From Paraburkholderia sp. (GTDB lineage Bacteria > Pseudomonadota > Gammaproteobacteria > Burkholderiales > Burkholderiaceae): DNA of 64,000 bases. Of this stretch, positions 45,950 through 53,673 are shown in pieces (the stretch's first letter is position 1; every line of letters starts with the position of its first letter). The stretch is from positions 1 through 64,000 of the forward strand of contig SCRN01000014.1 of the NCBI GenBank assembly GCA_004322045.1, read 5' to 3'. A program made the translations under genes and the position numbers. The notes under the pieces were generated by a model. It searched no databases, had not been told where the DNA came from, and saw only the letters and a list, made by a program, of their open reading frames with translations.

Positions 45950-47188
45950 TTAGAGGTTGATCAGCGCTTGATCGACCGCCTGCTGCGTCTTGATCGTCTG
46001 CGCGTTCGCCTGGTAGTTGCGCTGCGCCGTGATCAGATCGACGAGTTGGCTCGTCAAGTCGACGTTCGAGTTCTCCACCGCGCCGCCCGTGAGCGTGCCG
46101 TGGTTCGTGCTGCCCGGCGCCGAGATTTGCGGCACGCCCGACGCGGCGGTTTCGCCGAATTCGTTGTTGCCGAGGTTCTGCAAGCCGTTCGGGTTGTTGA
46201 AGTTCGCAAGCACGATCTGACCGAGCGATTGCGTGCGGCCGTTCGAGTAGGTGCCGGAGATCGTGCCGTCGGCGCCGATCGAGAAGTTCGTCAATTCGCC
46301 GCTTGCAAAGCCGTCCTGCGACAGGTTCGTCACGCCGTCCTTGCCGCCGTACTGCGTCGTGCCCGACATGTCGAGCGTCAGCGATTGGGGCGTCGCGCTG
46401 CCGTCCGTGTTCGGGATCGTGAAGGCGAGTTGTCCGGTGCTGGGGCTCGTCGCGGGGGCCGTCGCCGTCGTCGACGTCAGCGTGCCCGCCGTGCTGAAGC
46501 CGACCGAACCGACCTTGCTGATCGCGCCCGAGGCCGGCCCGGAGTAGACGTCCCACGCATTGGAGGCCGTCTTCACGAAGTACATGTTGACCTGCTGCGA
46601 GCCGCCGAGCGAATCGTAGGTCTGAATCGAGGTCGAGTAGTTGTACGTCTGCGAGTTCGTCGCCGAGAACGGCGTGACCGTCGGCACCGCGTCCTGCGCG
46701 TTCAGGTTCAGCGTCGCCGTGATGTTTTGCGTGGCGATCGGCGCGATGTTCGTCGTCGGGACTTGGATCGGCACCGTCTGCGCCGAGTTGATGACGCCGT
46801 TCGCGTTCGCCGCGTAGCCCATCAACTTCAGGCCCTCGGAGTTCGTGATGAAGCCGTTCTTATCGAGCTGGAACACACCGTTGCGCGAGTACGTCAGCGC
46901 CCCGTTGTTCGACATCTGATAAAAGCCCGTGCCGTTGATCGCGACGTTCAACGCCTGCCCCGTCGTGTTGAAGGTGCCCTGCTTGAAGTCTTGCTGAACG
47001 CCGGAGAGCTGCGTGCCGATACCGATCTGGTCGTTGACCGAGGTCGCGATCGTGTTCGCATACAGATCGGCGAATTGCGCCGTGCTCTGTTTGAAGCCGA
47101 TCGTGTTCGCGTTCGCGATGTTGTTGCCGATGACGTCCAGATCGTTCGACGATGCGGACAAGCCGCTCAAGCCTTGCTGGTAGCCCAT
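45950..47188 (-). CDS. flgE: Flagellar hook protein FlgE
   Basis: The protein has 412 residues. The N-terminal core (MGYQQGLSGLSASSNDLDVI, GNNIANANTIGFKQS) and the C-terminal core (LTSQLVDLITAQRNYQANAQT) are the D0-D1 hook elements. The middle domains (Thr/Gly-rich) face outward. FlgE polymerises to about 55 nm under FlgD, with length set by FliK. AGGAG lies before the ATG. Confidence 0.98.
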   Translation of the reverse strand: MGYQQGLSGLSASSNDLDVIGNNIANANTIGFKQSTAQFADLYANTIATSVNDQIGIGTQLSGVQQDFKQGTFNTTGQALNVAINGTGFYQMSNNGALTYSRNGVFQLDKNGFITNSEGLKLMGYAANANGVINSAQTVPIQVPTTNIAPIATQNITATLNLNAQDAVPTVTPFSATNSQTYNYSTSIQTYDSLGGSQQVNMYFVKTASNAWDVYSGPASGAISKVGSVGFSTAGTLTSTTATAPATSPSTGQLAFTIPNTDGSATPQSLTLDMSGTTQYGGKDGVTNLSQDGFASGELTNFSIGADGTISGTYSNGRTQSLGQIVLANFNNPNGLQNLGNNEFGETAASGVPQISAPGSTNHGTLTGGAVENSNVDLTSQLVDLITAQRNYQANAQTIKTQQAVDQALINL

Positions 47189-47222
47189 TTAGCGGTCTCC
47201 TTCGGATAAATTCGTTGGTTCG

Positions 47223-47930
47223 TTACAGGATGGCGACGACTTTGGTCATATCGACCGTCGTGCCGTTGTTGAGCAGAAGGCCCGTGCCGCCGCCGCTTTG
47301 CTGGACTACGCTTTGCACTTGCGCACCGCTGAGCGTCGTTTCGGCCGTCGTCGCGCCGGTGGTGCTCCGGCCCGCGGCCGAGATCGTGTAGGTGCCGTCG
47401 GCCAGCGTGTTGCCCGAGGAATCCACAGGCCTGAAGGCAACCGGAATCGTTCCGGCTTGTTGTGCGCCCAGATCGAGCGTGTTGACGATTTGACCCGACG
47501 AGTTCTTGATCGTGACGGTCAGATCCGCGACGCTCGAATCGAGCGACACGCCGAAACCGGAGGACGCGCCGCCTGCGACCGTCGTCGTCGAACCGGGCAC
47601 GAGCACGCTCTGGCCGATCAGCAGAGAGGCCTGCGCGTTTTGGCCGGCCGACAGCTGCGAGGAGAGCGAGCTGAGCGTCGTATTCAATTGGCTGATGCCC
47701 GTCACCGTGTTGATTTGGGCCAGCTGCGACGTCATTTGCGAGCTGTCCATCGGGTTGGTCGGGTCTTGGTTCTGCATCTGCGTGACGAGCAGTTTCAGAA
47801 ACGTCGTCTGCAAGTCGCTGCTCGACGAGCCCGTGCTCGAGGTGCTGCTCGAGGACGTGCCGTTGATCGTATCGAGCAGTTGCTGCGAAACCGTGCCGCC
47901 GCTCGAAATCGTGGTGTTGGATGACGTCAC
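47223..47930 (-). CDS. flgD: Hook-cap assembly protein FlgD
   Basis: The protein has 235 residues. The N-terminal signature is F-L-K-L-L-V-T-Q-M-Q-N-Q-D-P-T-N-P-M-D, followed by a Tudor/FnIII-like C-terminal part (IPVAFRPVDSSGNTLADGTY). FlgD caps the growing hook and directs FlgE insertion. The start is GTG at 47930 behind a strong GAGGAG site. The N-terminal 35 residues are Ser/Thr-rich. Confidence 0.96.
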   Translation of the reverse strand: MTSSNTTISSGGTVSQQLLDTINGTSSSSTSSTGSSSSDLQTTFLKLLVTQMQNQDPTNPMDSSQMTSQLAQINTVTGISQLNTTLSSLSSQLSAGQNAQASLLIGQSVLVPGSTTTVAGGASSGFGVSLDSSVADLTVTIKNSSGQIVNTLDLGAQQAGTIPVAFRPVDSSGNTLADGTYTISAAGRSTTGATTAETTLSGAQVQSVVQQSGGGTGLLLNNGTTVDMTKVVAIL

Positions 47931-47941
47931 AAAGTTTCTCC

Positions 47942-48364
47942 TCAGGTGCCGATCGTCAGGGTCTTCAGCATCAGGTTCTTGGCGGTGTTCAGCGTCTCGA
48001 CGTTGGCCTGGTACGAGCGCGAGGCCGAGATCATGTTCACCATTTCCTGCACCGGGTCGACGTTGGGCATCGTCACGTAGCCGTTCGCGTCCGCGGCGGG
48101 ATTGGTCGGGTCGTAGGTCGTTTTCATCGGCGTCGGATCGTCGATGACGTTCGACACTTGCACGCCGCCCACCTGTTGACCGCTCGCCGTATGCGCGCCG
48201 CCGATCGGCTTGACCGCGAACACGACCTGCTTGGCCCGGTACGGCTGCCCGTCGGGGCCGGTGGTGCTGTCGGCGTTCGCGAGATTGGACGCGGTGACGT
48301 TAAGCCGCTGCGATTCGGCCGACAGCGCCGAACCTGCAACGGTGAAGATGTTCATCAATGCCAT
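47942..48364 (-). CDS. flgC: Proximal rod protein FlgC
   Basis: The protein has 140 residues. The N terminus ([28 protein letters not shown] in conserved pieces) and the C terminus ([21 protein letters not shown]) are typical of FlgC. It forms the proximal rod with FlgB and FlgF. Met4 could also be the start. It is followed closely by flgD. Confidence 0.97.
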   Translation of the reverse strand: MALMNIFTVAGSALSAESQRLNVTASNLANADSTTGPDGQPYRAKQVVFAVKPIGGAHTASGQQVGGVQVSNVIDDPTPMKTTYDPTNPAADANGYVTMPNVDPVQEMVNMISASRSYQANVETLNTAKNLMLKTLTIGT

Positions 48365-48443
48365 GGCGTGAGTGCCTCTTTCGATTGACGCTTAAGGATG
48401 CTCGATGCGTGATTCGTAATAAGGAGCGGCGGCGCGGATGCGC

Positions 48444-48947
48444 TTAGCCGCCCGACGTGATCGCCGCGAGCATCTGCTTGAGCTGCTGGGTCATCACGGT
48501 CATGCCCGATTCGTAATGCAAGGTGTTGTCGGCAAATTGAACGCGTTCCGCGTCGAGATCGACGGTGTTGCCGTCCAGCGCAGGTTGCGTCGGCACGCGG
48601 TAGGCGAGCGTGCCGTAGTCCTGCGACTGGCCGCCCGTCGGAATCAAGGAAGCCTTGCCGGTCATGTGACCCGCCTCGGTGGAGGCCATCGTCATGCCGC
48701 TCGTCACGCCGGCGCTCTGAGCCATCGCCAGTTGCGCCGTGCCCGAACTGGCCGTGACGCTCGTTCCCGTCGCGGCGCCGGTGCGGTTGAGCGCGCCAGC
48801 CAGCGCGGACGAGAAGTTGACGTCGCGCGCCTTGTAGCCGGGGGTGTCGGCGTTGGCGACATTCGACGAGAGCAGCTCCTGCCGATAAGCGCGCACATCG
48901 AGCGCTTGGCGGCCGAATGCGAATTCGGCATCGAGTTTGTCCAGCAT
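48444..48947 (-). CDS. flgB: Proximal rod protein FlgB
   Basis: The protein has 167 residues. It carries QELLSSNVANADTPGYKARDV near the N terminus and a C-terminal helix (SGMTVMTQQLKQMLAAI). The centre is Ala/Thr/Ser-rich and longer than in enterics. FlgB is the first rod protein on FliE. GGAGAAA lies before the ATG at 48947. It heads the flgBCDEFGHIJ operon, divergent from flgA. Confidence 0.97.
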   Translation of the reverse strand: MLDKLDAEFAFGRQALDVRAYRQELLSSNVANADTPGYKARDVNFSSALAGALNRTGAATGTSVTASSGTAQLAMAQSAGVTSGMTMASTEAGHMTGKASLIPTGGQSQDYGTLAYRVPTQPALDGNTVDLDAERVQFADNTLHYESGMTVMTQQLKQMLAAITSGG

Positions 48948-49021
48948 CGGTGTTTCTCCGTACCCAAGCGTCGGCCGCTTGTTGCCGCTTCTCGGCGTCA
49001 CCTTGGTTCGGGACAAGGCGT

Positions 49022-49065
49022 GCGCCCCAAGGGGACTTCCTTCGGGGCGCCGGGAAGGCTTTTTT
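49022..49065 (+). terminator. Terminator-like hairpins with U-run between flgB and flgA
   Basis: An 11-bp stem with one bulge (49022-49032 with 49039-49050) overlaps a shorter stem CCTTC/GAAGG (49039-49043 with 49054-49058). That shorter stem leads into six T residues (49060-49065). The two pairings exclude each other, as in attenuators. There is no plus-strand gene just upstream. Confidence 0.4.
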
Positions 49066-49113
49066 GCATGAGGTGCATCTTAGGGGCGGGAGGCAAGAGG
49101 CAATCGAACGAAT

Positions 49114-49137
49114 AACCGGGGAAGCCGCCCTCTATTC
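49114..49137 (+). promoter_or_regulatory. Candidate class II flagellar promoter element before flgA
   Basis: The block AACCGGGGAA..CCGCCC.TCTATTC-like (49114-49137) lies 71 bases before the flgA ATG. It matches the block before fliF at 24389-24415. Both are in divergent early flagellar control regions and face the plus-strand gene. Confidence 0.45.
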
Positions 49138-49207
49138 AACGTTTGCGCGCGGCGCGCGAGTCCTAGAATTCGATTCGTCGTCAGAATTGTCTCGATGGAG
49201 AAAGCCG

Positions 49208-50449
49208 ATGTCCGTGTCCGCCGCATCCGATCCCGCGCGCCACCAGGCGCTGCGCGCCCTCGGCCGGCGGCGTGCAGCCGTTTCGCGCTTGGCGCGGGCG
49301 GCGCGCTGCGCGCTCGTAGCCGCCTTGGCGCTACCGGGGGCTGCAGCCTATGCGCAAAGCGCGGCCGCGAACGGGCAGATCTATATTCCCGGCCCGGGTG
49401 AAACCCGCGGTGCTACGCCGAGCGGGATGATCTCGATCCCCGGCCCGGGCGAGACCCATGCAGCGACGGCCCACGTCAACGGGGCGGAGACGAACGCAAT
49501 GATCGTCATCCCGGGCCCCGGCGAAGCACGAGCGGGCGTACAGGCCGCAGCGCCGCAGCGCATCGGCGCGCTCCAGCACCCCACGCCAAGCACAACCAAC
49601 GCGGCCGCGGCCGCAATGCCGGCCTCCGGCCGAACCTTTCCGGTCGTCGTCACCGCGCCGCAGCGCGCCGTGCGCGCCGCCCAGCCGATCGCCGTGGAAC
49701 CGGCGGCGCACGCCGGATTGGCGGCGCCCGTCGCGGCATCGTCCGGCACGCCTCGCGTGCAAGCGGCGGCAGTTGGCGCACCCGCCCCGGCCGCAGTGGC
49801 CGCCTCGGCGGCAACCGCACCGGCCGGCCAGGAAGACGGCGAAACGATCCGCCTCGCCGCGCTCGCCTACCTCGAACAACAGACGGTCGGCCTGCCCGGC
49901 AAGGTTGCCGTCAACGTGAAGCAGGTCTTCCCGCGCGGCCTGGCCGCCTGCACGACGCTCGAGCCGTTCATGCCGACGGGTGCGCGACTCTGGGGCCGCA
50001 CCACGGTGGGCGTGCGCTGCGCCGGCGCCAAACCTTGGACGCTGTACCTGCAGGCTCAGGTCTCGATCGAAGCGACCTATTACCTGGCCGCGCACCAAAT
50101 CGAGCCGGGCGCCGTGGTGACGACCGAGGATCTGCTCGCGCGCAATGGCGATCTGTCGAATCTGCCACGCGCGATCATTACCGACCCGTCGCAGGCGGTC
50201 GGCGCCATGGCGCTGGCCCGGATCAGCGCCGGCATGCCGTTGCGTCAGGATCTGCTCAAGAGCGCGAGCGCGGTCACGATCGGACAGACGGTGCGCGTGG
50301 TGGCCCAAGGGCAGGATTTCACGATTTCCTCCGAGGGCAGCGTGATGAACAACGCTTCGCCGGGACAGCAGGTGCGGGTCAAGATGGCGGGGGGCCAGGT
50401 CATTTCCGGCATCGTCAGAGATGGGGCGACGGTGCAGGTGCAAATGTGA
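49208..50449 (+). CDS. flgA: P-ring assembly chaperone FlgA with repeat-rich extension
   Basis: The protein has 413 residues, nearly twice the usual FlgA. A signal peptide (cleaved near AYA-QS, residue 50) is followed by three copies of I-x-I-P-G-P-G-E (residues 58, 75 and 99). An Ala/Pro-rich stretch then runs to about residue 190. The FlgA core follows, with the SAF domain near HQIEPGAVVTTEDL and the C-terminal GQTVRVVAQGQDFTISSEG. FlgA guides FlgI into the P ring. GGAGAAAG precedes the ATG. The role of the repeats is unknown. Confidence 0.93.
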   Translation: MSVSAASDPARHQALRALGRRRAAVSRLARAARCALVAALALPGAAAYAQSAAANGQIYIPGPGETRGATPSGMISIPGPGETHAATAHVNGAETNAMIVIPGPGEARAGVQAAAPQRIGALQHPTPSTTNAAAAAMPASGRTFPVVVTAPQRAVRAAQPIAVEPAAHAGLAAPVAASSGTPRVQAAAVGAPAPAAVAASAATAPAGQEDGETIRLAALAYLEQQTVGLPGKVAVNVKQVFPRGLAACTTLEPFMPTGARLWGRTTVGVRCAGAKPWTLYLQAQVSIEATYYLAAHQIEPGAVVTTEDLLARNGDLSNLPRAIITDPSQAVGAMALARISAGMPLRQDLLKSASAVTIGQTVRVVAQGQDFTISSEGSVMNNASPGQQVRVKMAGGQVISGIVRDGATVQVQM

Positions 50450-50602
50450 CGGCGCTGGTTGCGAGATGTGATGGGACCCGATGAGGGTCGATCGAGTCGA
50501 AACACGCTTGAAAGACGCTTGAAAGAAATTTGAACAGGACGGCCGGTCGATACGGCCCGGGAAGCTACGGGGCCGGTCAGCGGGTGAATTTCCCGATTGC
50601 GC

Positions 50603-50629
50603 TAAAGTTTCGATGGGTGTCGCCGTTAT
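50603..50629 (+). promoter_or_regulatory. Sigma-28 (FliA) promoter of flgM
   Basis: The -35 octamer TAAAGTTT (50603-50610) is a perfect FliA match. After exactly 11 bases comes GCCGTTAT (50622-50629), close to GCCGATAA. It lies 34 bases before the flgM GTG start. Confidence 0.85.
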
Positions 50630-50662
50630 CACACTCAAATCGAAATCGTTCGGGAAGCCATC

Positions 50663-51013
50663 GTGAAAGTCGATTCAACCTCCAGTTCCAACCTGACCTC
50701 GCCCAAGGGCGCAGTGCAGAGTGCACGCCAAGGCGGTCAAGCCACGGCCAGCACGGCCTCTGCGGGCGGCAGCGCTGCGGCATCGGCCTTTGCGTCCGCC
50801 TCGGGCGGCGACGCCAGCGTCAATCTATCGGCGCTCTCGTCGCAGCTGCGTTCGCTCGCGGTTTCGGGCGAAGCCGACATCGACGTCGCGCACGTCGAGT
50901 CGATCAAGAAAGCGATTGCCGACGGTACGTTGACCATGGATGCGAGCAAGATTGCCGACGGCATCCTGTCCACGGCCCGTGAACTGTTGAAGAACCCGTC
51001 GACGGGCGGCTGA
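50663..51013 (+). CDS. flgM: Anti-sigma-28 factor FlgM
   Basis: The protein has 116 residues. The first half is Ser/Ala/Gly-rich and disordered. The second half holds the sigma-28-binding helices (LSSQLRSLA, DVAHVESIKKAIADGTLTMD, IADGILSTARELL). FlgM holds FliA inactive until the hook is complete, then is exported. The start is GTG with GGGAAG upstream. Its own sigma-28 promoter lets FliA make its own inhibitor, the known feedback loop. Confidence 0.95.
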   Translation: MKVDSTSSSNLTSPKGAVQSARQGGQATASTASAGGSAAASAFASASGGDASVNLSALSSQLRSLAVSGEADIDVAHVESIKKAIADGTLTMDASKIADGILSTARELLKNPSTGG

Positions 51014-51087
51014 CGGCGCACTGGCTGCCGCAGAAGGCTCGTCGACATCCATTGAGCGCGCCTGCGCATACGTTTTTGGCGGATGAG

Positions 51088-51528
51088 ATGAGAGACGCCC
51101 TGCTTGCCACTGTGACCGAAGAACACGCGACGCTCGAAGCGTTTGCGTCTTTGCTGATGTACGAAGAGAAAGCGCTCGCGGCCGTCTCGCCGCTCGAGAC
51201 CCTGCCCGGCATCATCGAGAAAAAGACCGAGCTCACGGAGAAACTGGCTTCGCTCGAAAAGACGCGCGACAGCCAATTGCGCCAGATGCAGTTGCCCGGC
51301 GGCTGGAAGGGCATGGAACTGGCGATTGCCGACGATGCGCGGCTTGCCAAGCAGTGGCAGTTGTTGCAAGCCGTCGTGGAACGCGCGCGCCGCGCGAACG
51401 CCACCAATGGGCTCATGATCCGTGTCCGAATGAATTACAACCAGAACGCGCTCAATATCTTGCGCGGCGCGGCCTCGCGCCATGCGGCCAGCGTATATGG
51501 GCCGGATGGGCGGATGGCGGTGGTTTGA
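51088..51528 (+). CDS. flgN: Flagellar export chaperone FlgN
   Basis: The protein has 146 residues and is all helical (EEHATLEAFASLLMYEEKAL, IIEKKTELTEKLASLEKTRD). In enterics FlgN is the chaperone of FlgK and FlgL and delivers them to FlhA. The position after flgM is standard. A TTG at 51052 would add 12 residues. Neither start has a strong ribosome site, so the start is uncertain. Confidence 0.9.
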   Translation: MRDALLATVTEEHATLEAFASLLMYEEKALAAVSPLETLPGIIEKKTELTEKLASLEKTRDSQLRQMQLPGGWKGMELAIADDARLAKQWQLLQAVVERARRANATNGLMIRVRMNYNQNALNILRGAASRHAASVYGPDGRMAVV

Positions 51529-51637
51529 GACGACTCGTTTCCTGCGGGTCTGCGGACGTGAAGCCTCGACAAGCCTGATCGGTGGGATTTCCCGATGCAA
51601 GCCGGGCGCAGGTGGCGGCGGCCGCACCGCATGCTTC

Positions 51638-51661
51638 GGTACCATTTTGTGGTACCATTTT
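51638..51661 (+). promoter_or_regulatory. Tandem GGTACCATTTT repeats before hicA
   Basis: Two perfect 11-base copies at 51638-51648 and 51651-51661 are spaced 13 bases apart and end three bases before the hicA ATG. Each contains the palindrome GGTACC. They are good candidates for the operator of the HicB antitoxin and occupy the ribosome-site region. Confidence 0.6.
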
Positions 51662-51664
51662 CAA

Positions 51665-51919
51665 ATGAAGCGAGCCAACGCCAAGACCCTCGAGTTGATC
51701 TTTGCCCGCCCCGTTTCGGCCAACGTCCGATGGAAAGACATCGAGGCGCTATTCGTCGAGCTGGGCGCCAAGATCGTGCAGCGAGAGGGTTCACGCGTGG
51801 CGGTTGTGCTGTTTGGGCAAGTGCAGGTCTATCACCGCCCACATCCGCAGCCCGTCACCGATAAAGGCGCAGTAGCCAGCATCCGCAAGTGGCTCGAGTC
51901 CAATGGGGTGAAGCCATGA
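51665..51919 (+). CDS. hicA: HicA-family toxin
   Basis: The protein has 84 residues with the double-stranded-RNA-binding-like HicA fold (TLELIFARPVSANVRWKDIE, HRPHPQPVTDKGAVASIRKWL). HicA toxins cut mRNA in the cell and are held by HicB. The usual catalytic G-S-H is here G-S-R (residues 42-44), with His residues in the later YHRPHP. That is a feature of the longer subfamily and leaves the active residue open. The stop overlaps the hicB start (ATGA). Confidence 0.8.
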   Translation: MKRANAKTLELIFARPVSANVRWKDIEALFVELGAKIVQREGSRVAVVLFGQVQVYHRPHPQPVTDKGAVASIRKWLESNGVKP

Positions 51920-52248
51920 ATCTCTTGACCATCGGCAATCAACGCGCAGTCGTGACCTACGATCCCGATACGGATATGTTGAGGGGGGAATTCATCGGTC
52001 TGAATGGCGGCGCCGATTTCTATGCAAACGACATCGCCACCCTAAAGGTGGAAGGCGCTAAGTCGTTGGCAGCGTTTCTCGAAGTTTGCGCGGAAAACGG
52101 GATCGAACCGTACCGCCATTTTTCGGGGCGCTTCAACGCACGGATCGACCCAAATCTGCATGCGCGTGCCGTGGAGGCGGCGGCAGCGGAAGGCATCAGC
52201 CTCAATCAGTTCATTGAACGCGCGATCGAACACGAAGTGGCGGCTTAG
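51916..52248 (+). CDS. hicB: HicB-family antitoxin
   Basis: The protein has 110 residues. The N-terminal half is the partial RNase H-like HicB fold (VVTYDPDTDMLRGEFIGLNGG). The C-terminal half is a ribbon-helix-helix DNA-binding segment (FNARIDPNLHARAVEAAAAE, ISLNQFIERAIE). HicB neutralises HicA and represses the operon. It overlaps the end of hicA by four bases. Confidence 0.88.
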   Translation: MNLLTIGNQRAVVTYDPDTDMLRGEFIGLNGGADFYANDIATLKVEGAKSLAAFLEVCAENGIEPYRHFSGRFNARIDPNLHARAVEAAAAEGISLNQFIERAIEHEVAA

Positions 52249-52262
52249 GCGTGAATTCGATT

Positions 52263-52282
52263 GCGCGATTGCACAATCGCGC
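52263..52282. repeat. 20-bp palindrome between convergent genes
   Basis: GCGCGATTG (52263-52271), then CA, then CAATCGCGC (52274-52282): a perfect 9-bp inverted repeat. It sits between the ends of hicB (plus) and the hydrolase gene (minus). There is no U-run. It may still stop transcription weakly on both strands. Confidence 0.5.
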
Positions 52283-52317
52283 CGCGGAAGCGCATCGAAT
52301 GATCTCCGAATCTATTC

Positions 52318-52890
52318 CTACCCGTCCAACGCCTCGATGATCTCGCTCGTGGATCTCACCGCCGCGTAATCCATCGCGATATTCGCGAGCGATATCGCAT
52401 GCACGTCCTCGGCCGGCCAAAGGCGGCCATTCAAATCTCGTTGGCCGAAAGTGAACGCAGCGTCCGCGGCGACGATCGCATCGAATCCGAGATTGCCCGC
52501 GCTTCGCGCCGTCGCTTCGACGGAGTTGTTCGTGATCACGCCCACGATGACGATTTGCTCGATGCCGCGCACGCGCAGCCACCGCTCCAACGCCGTCGCG
52601 GCAAAGGCATCGGGGACGTTCTTTTCCACCACATGCTCGTGCGCCAAAGGCGCAAACCGCGGTTGAAACTCCGCGCCGGTTTGCCCAGGCCAAAAGATCG
52701 ACTCGGGGGAACGGGATAGATGCCGCACATGAATGATGGGCCGCCGCGTCGCACGCCAAGCCGATAGCAGGATCTCGATGTTGCGCTCAGCGTCGGGATT
52801 GTTGCGCCGGCCAAGCGTCGGCCGGTTGATCCCGTTTTGCATGTCGATGAGGATAAGGGCGGCGTTGGCGGCAAGCGGTTTCATCGGCAT
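52318..52890 (-). CDS. Isochorismatase-fold hydrolase with Ser at the nucleophile position
   Basis: The protein has 190 residues. The cysteine hydrolase triad is expected as Asp, Lys and Cys. Here Asp16 (L-I-D-M-Q-N) and Lys90 (V-E-K-N-V-P-D-A-F) are present, but the nucleophile position in G-V-I-T-N-N-S-V-E reads Ser123. The fold is otherwise complete (ATARSAGNLGFDA). Substrates of the family include nicotinamide, isochorismate, ureides and biuret. The substrate here is unknown. The gene starts only 23 bases after the fliA stop on the same strand, so it may be read from the flh operon. Confidence 0.82.
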   Translation of the reverse strand: MPMKPLAANAALILIDMQNGINRPTLGRRNNPDAERNIEILLSAWRATRRPIIHVRHLSRSPESIFWPGQTGAEFQPRFAPLAHEHVVEKNVPDAFAATALERWLRVRGIEQIVIVGVITNNSVEATARSAGNLGFDAIVAADAAFTFGQRDLNGRLWPAEDVHAISLANIAMDYAAVRSTSEIIEALDG

Positions 52891-52913
52891 CGCTTATTAC
52901 GCTCCGGTCGATT

Positions 52914-53642
52914 TCACTCCACGCCTGCCCAAGCCATTTCCCGCAATTTGGAGCGCAGCCGCGCAACCGCCTGGCTATGCAGCTGGCAAACGCGCGATTC
53001 GCTCACTTCCATCACGGCGCCGATCTCGCGCAGATTCATCCCGCGCTCATAATACAGCGACATCAGCAACTTTTCGCGTTCCGGCAACTTGTCAATCGCG
53101 TCGACCAGCGCCGCACGCAAGCTCTCATCGAGCAGCGCCGAGAGCGGGTCCGTATGGTCGACGCAGTAGCGATCGAGGAACGGCTCGTCGTCGGCCGAGC
53201 GGTCGAAGTCTTCGTAATAGATCAACTGGCTGCCGTGCAGATCCTGCAGCATCGACTGATACGAGTCGAGCGGCATCTGCAGATGGTCCGCCACCTCGGT
53301 CTCGCTCGCCGAGCGGCCGAGCCGTTGCTCGACTTGATGCACGGCCGATTCCACTTCGCGCGACGTCTTGCGCAAACTGCGCGGCAACCAATCGTTGCTG
53401 CGCAACTCGTCGAGCATGGCCCCGCGGATGCGCTGACTCGCGTACGTCTCGAATTGCGCGCCCTGATCTTCCTTATAGCGACTCGCCGCATCGAGCAAGC
53501 CGATCATGCCCGCCTGAATCAGGTCGTCAAGATCGACGCTCGCCGGCATTTTCGCCACGAGTTGCAAACCAAGCCTGCGCACCAGCGGCGCGTATTGCGT
53601 CAAAACATCCGTCTGGGACATTTTCCCTTGAGCGTTGTACAT
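52914..53642 (-). CDS. fliA: RNA polymerase sigma factor FliA (sigma-28)
   Basis: The protein has 242 residues. Region 2 has D-L-I-Q-A-G-M-I-G-L-L-D-A and FETYASQRIRGAMLDELR. Region 4 has L-P-E-R-E-K-L-L-M-S-L-Y-Y and the helix-turn-helix LREIGAVMEVSESRVCQLHSQ. FliA directs late flagellar genes and is blocked by FlgM, also in this window. Met8 is an alternative start. It lies 31 bases after flhG in the flhBAFG-fliA block. Confidence 0.97.
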   Translation of the reverse strand: MYNAQGKMSQTDVLTQYAPLVRRLGLQLVAKMPASVDLDDLIQAGMIGLLDAASRYKEDQGAQFETYASQRIRGAMLDELRSNDWLPRSLRKTSREVESAVHQVEQRLGRSASETEVADHLQMPLDSYQSMLQDLHGSQLIYYEDFDRSADDEPFLDRYCVDHTDPLSALLDESLRAALVDAIDKLPEREKLLMSLYYERGMNLREIGAVMEVSESRVCQLHSQAVARLRSKLREMAWAGVE

Positions 53643-53673
53643 CGAGGGCCCCCTTTTCCTTGTCCCTAACCTT

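Noticed and set aside
51665-52248. HicAB as part of a larger mobile island
   Set aside because: No integrase, transposase, attachment repeat or tRNA is seen on either side, and base composition is not clearly different.
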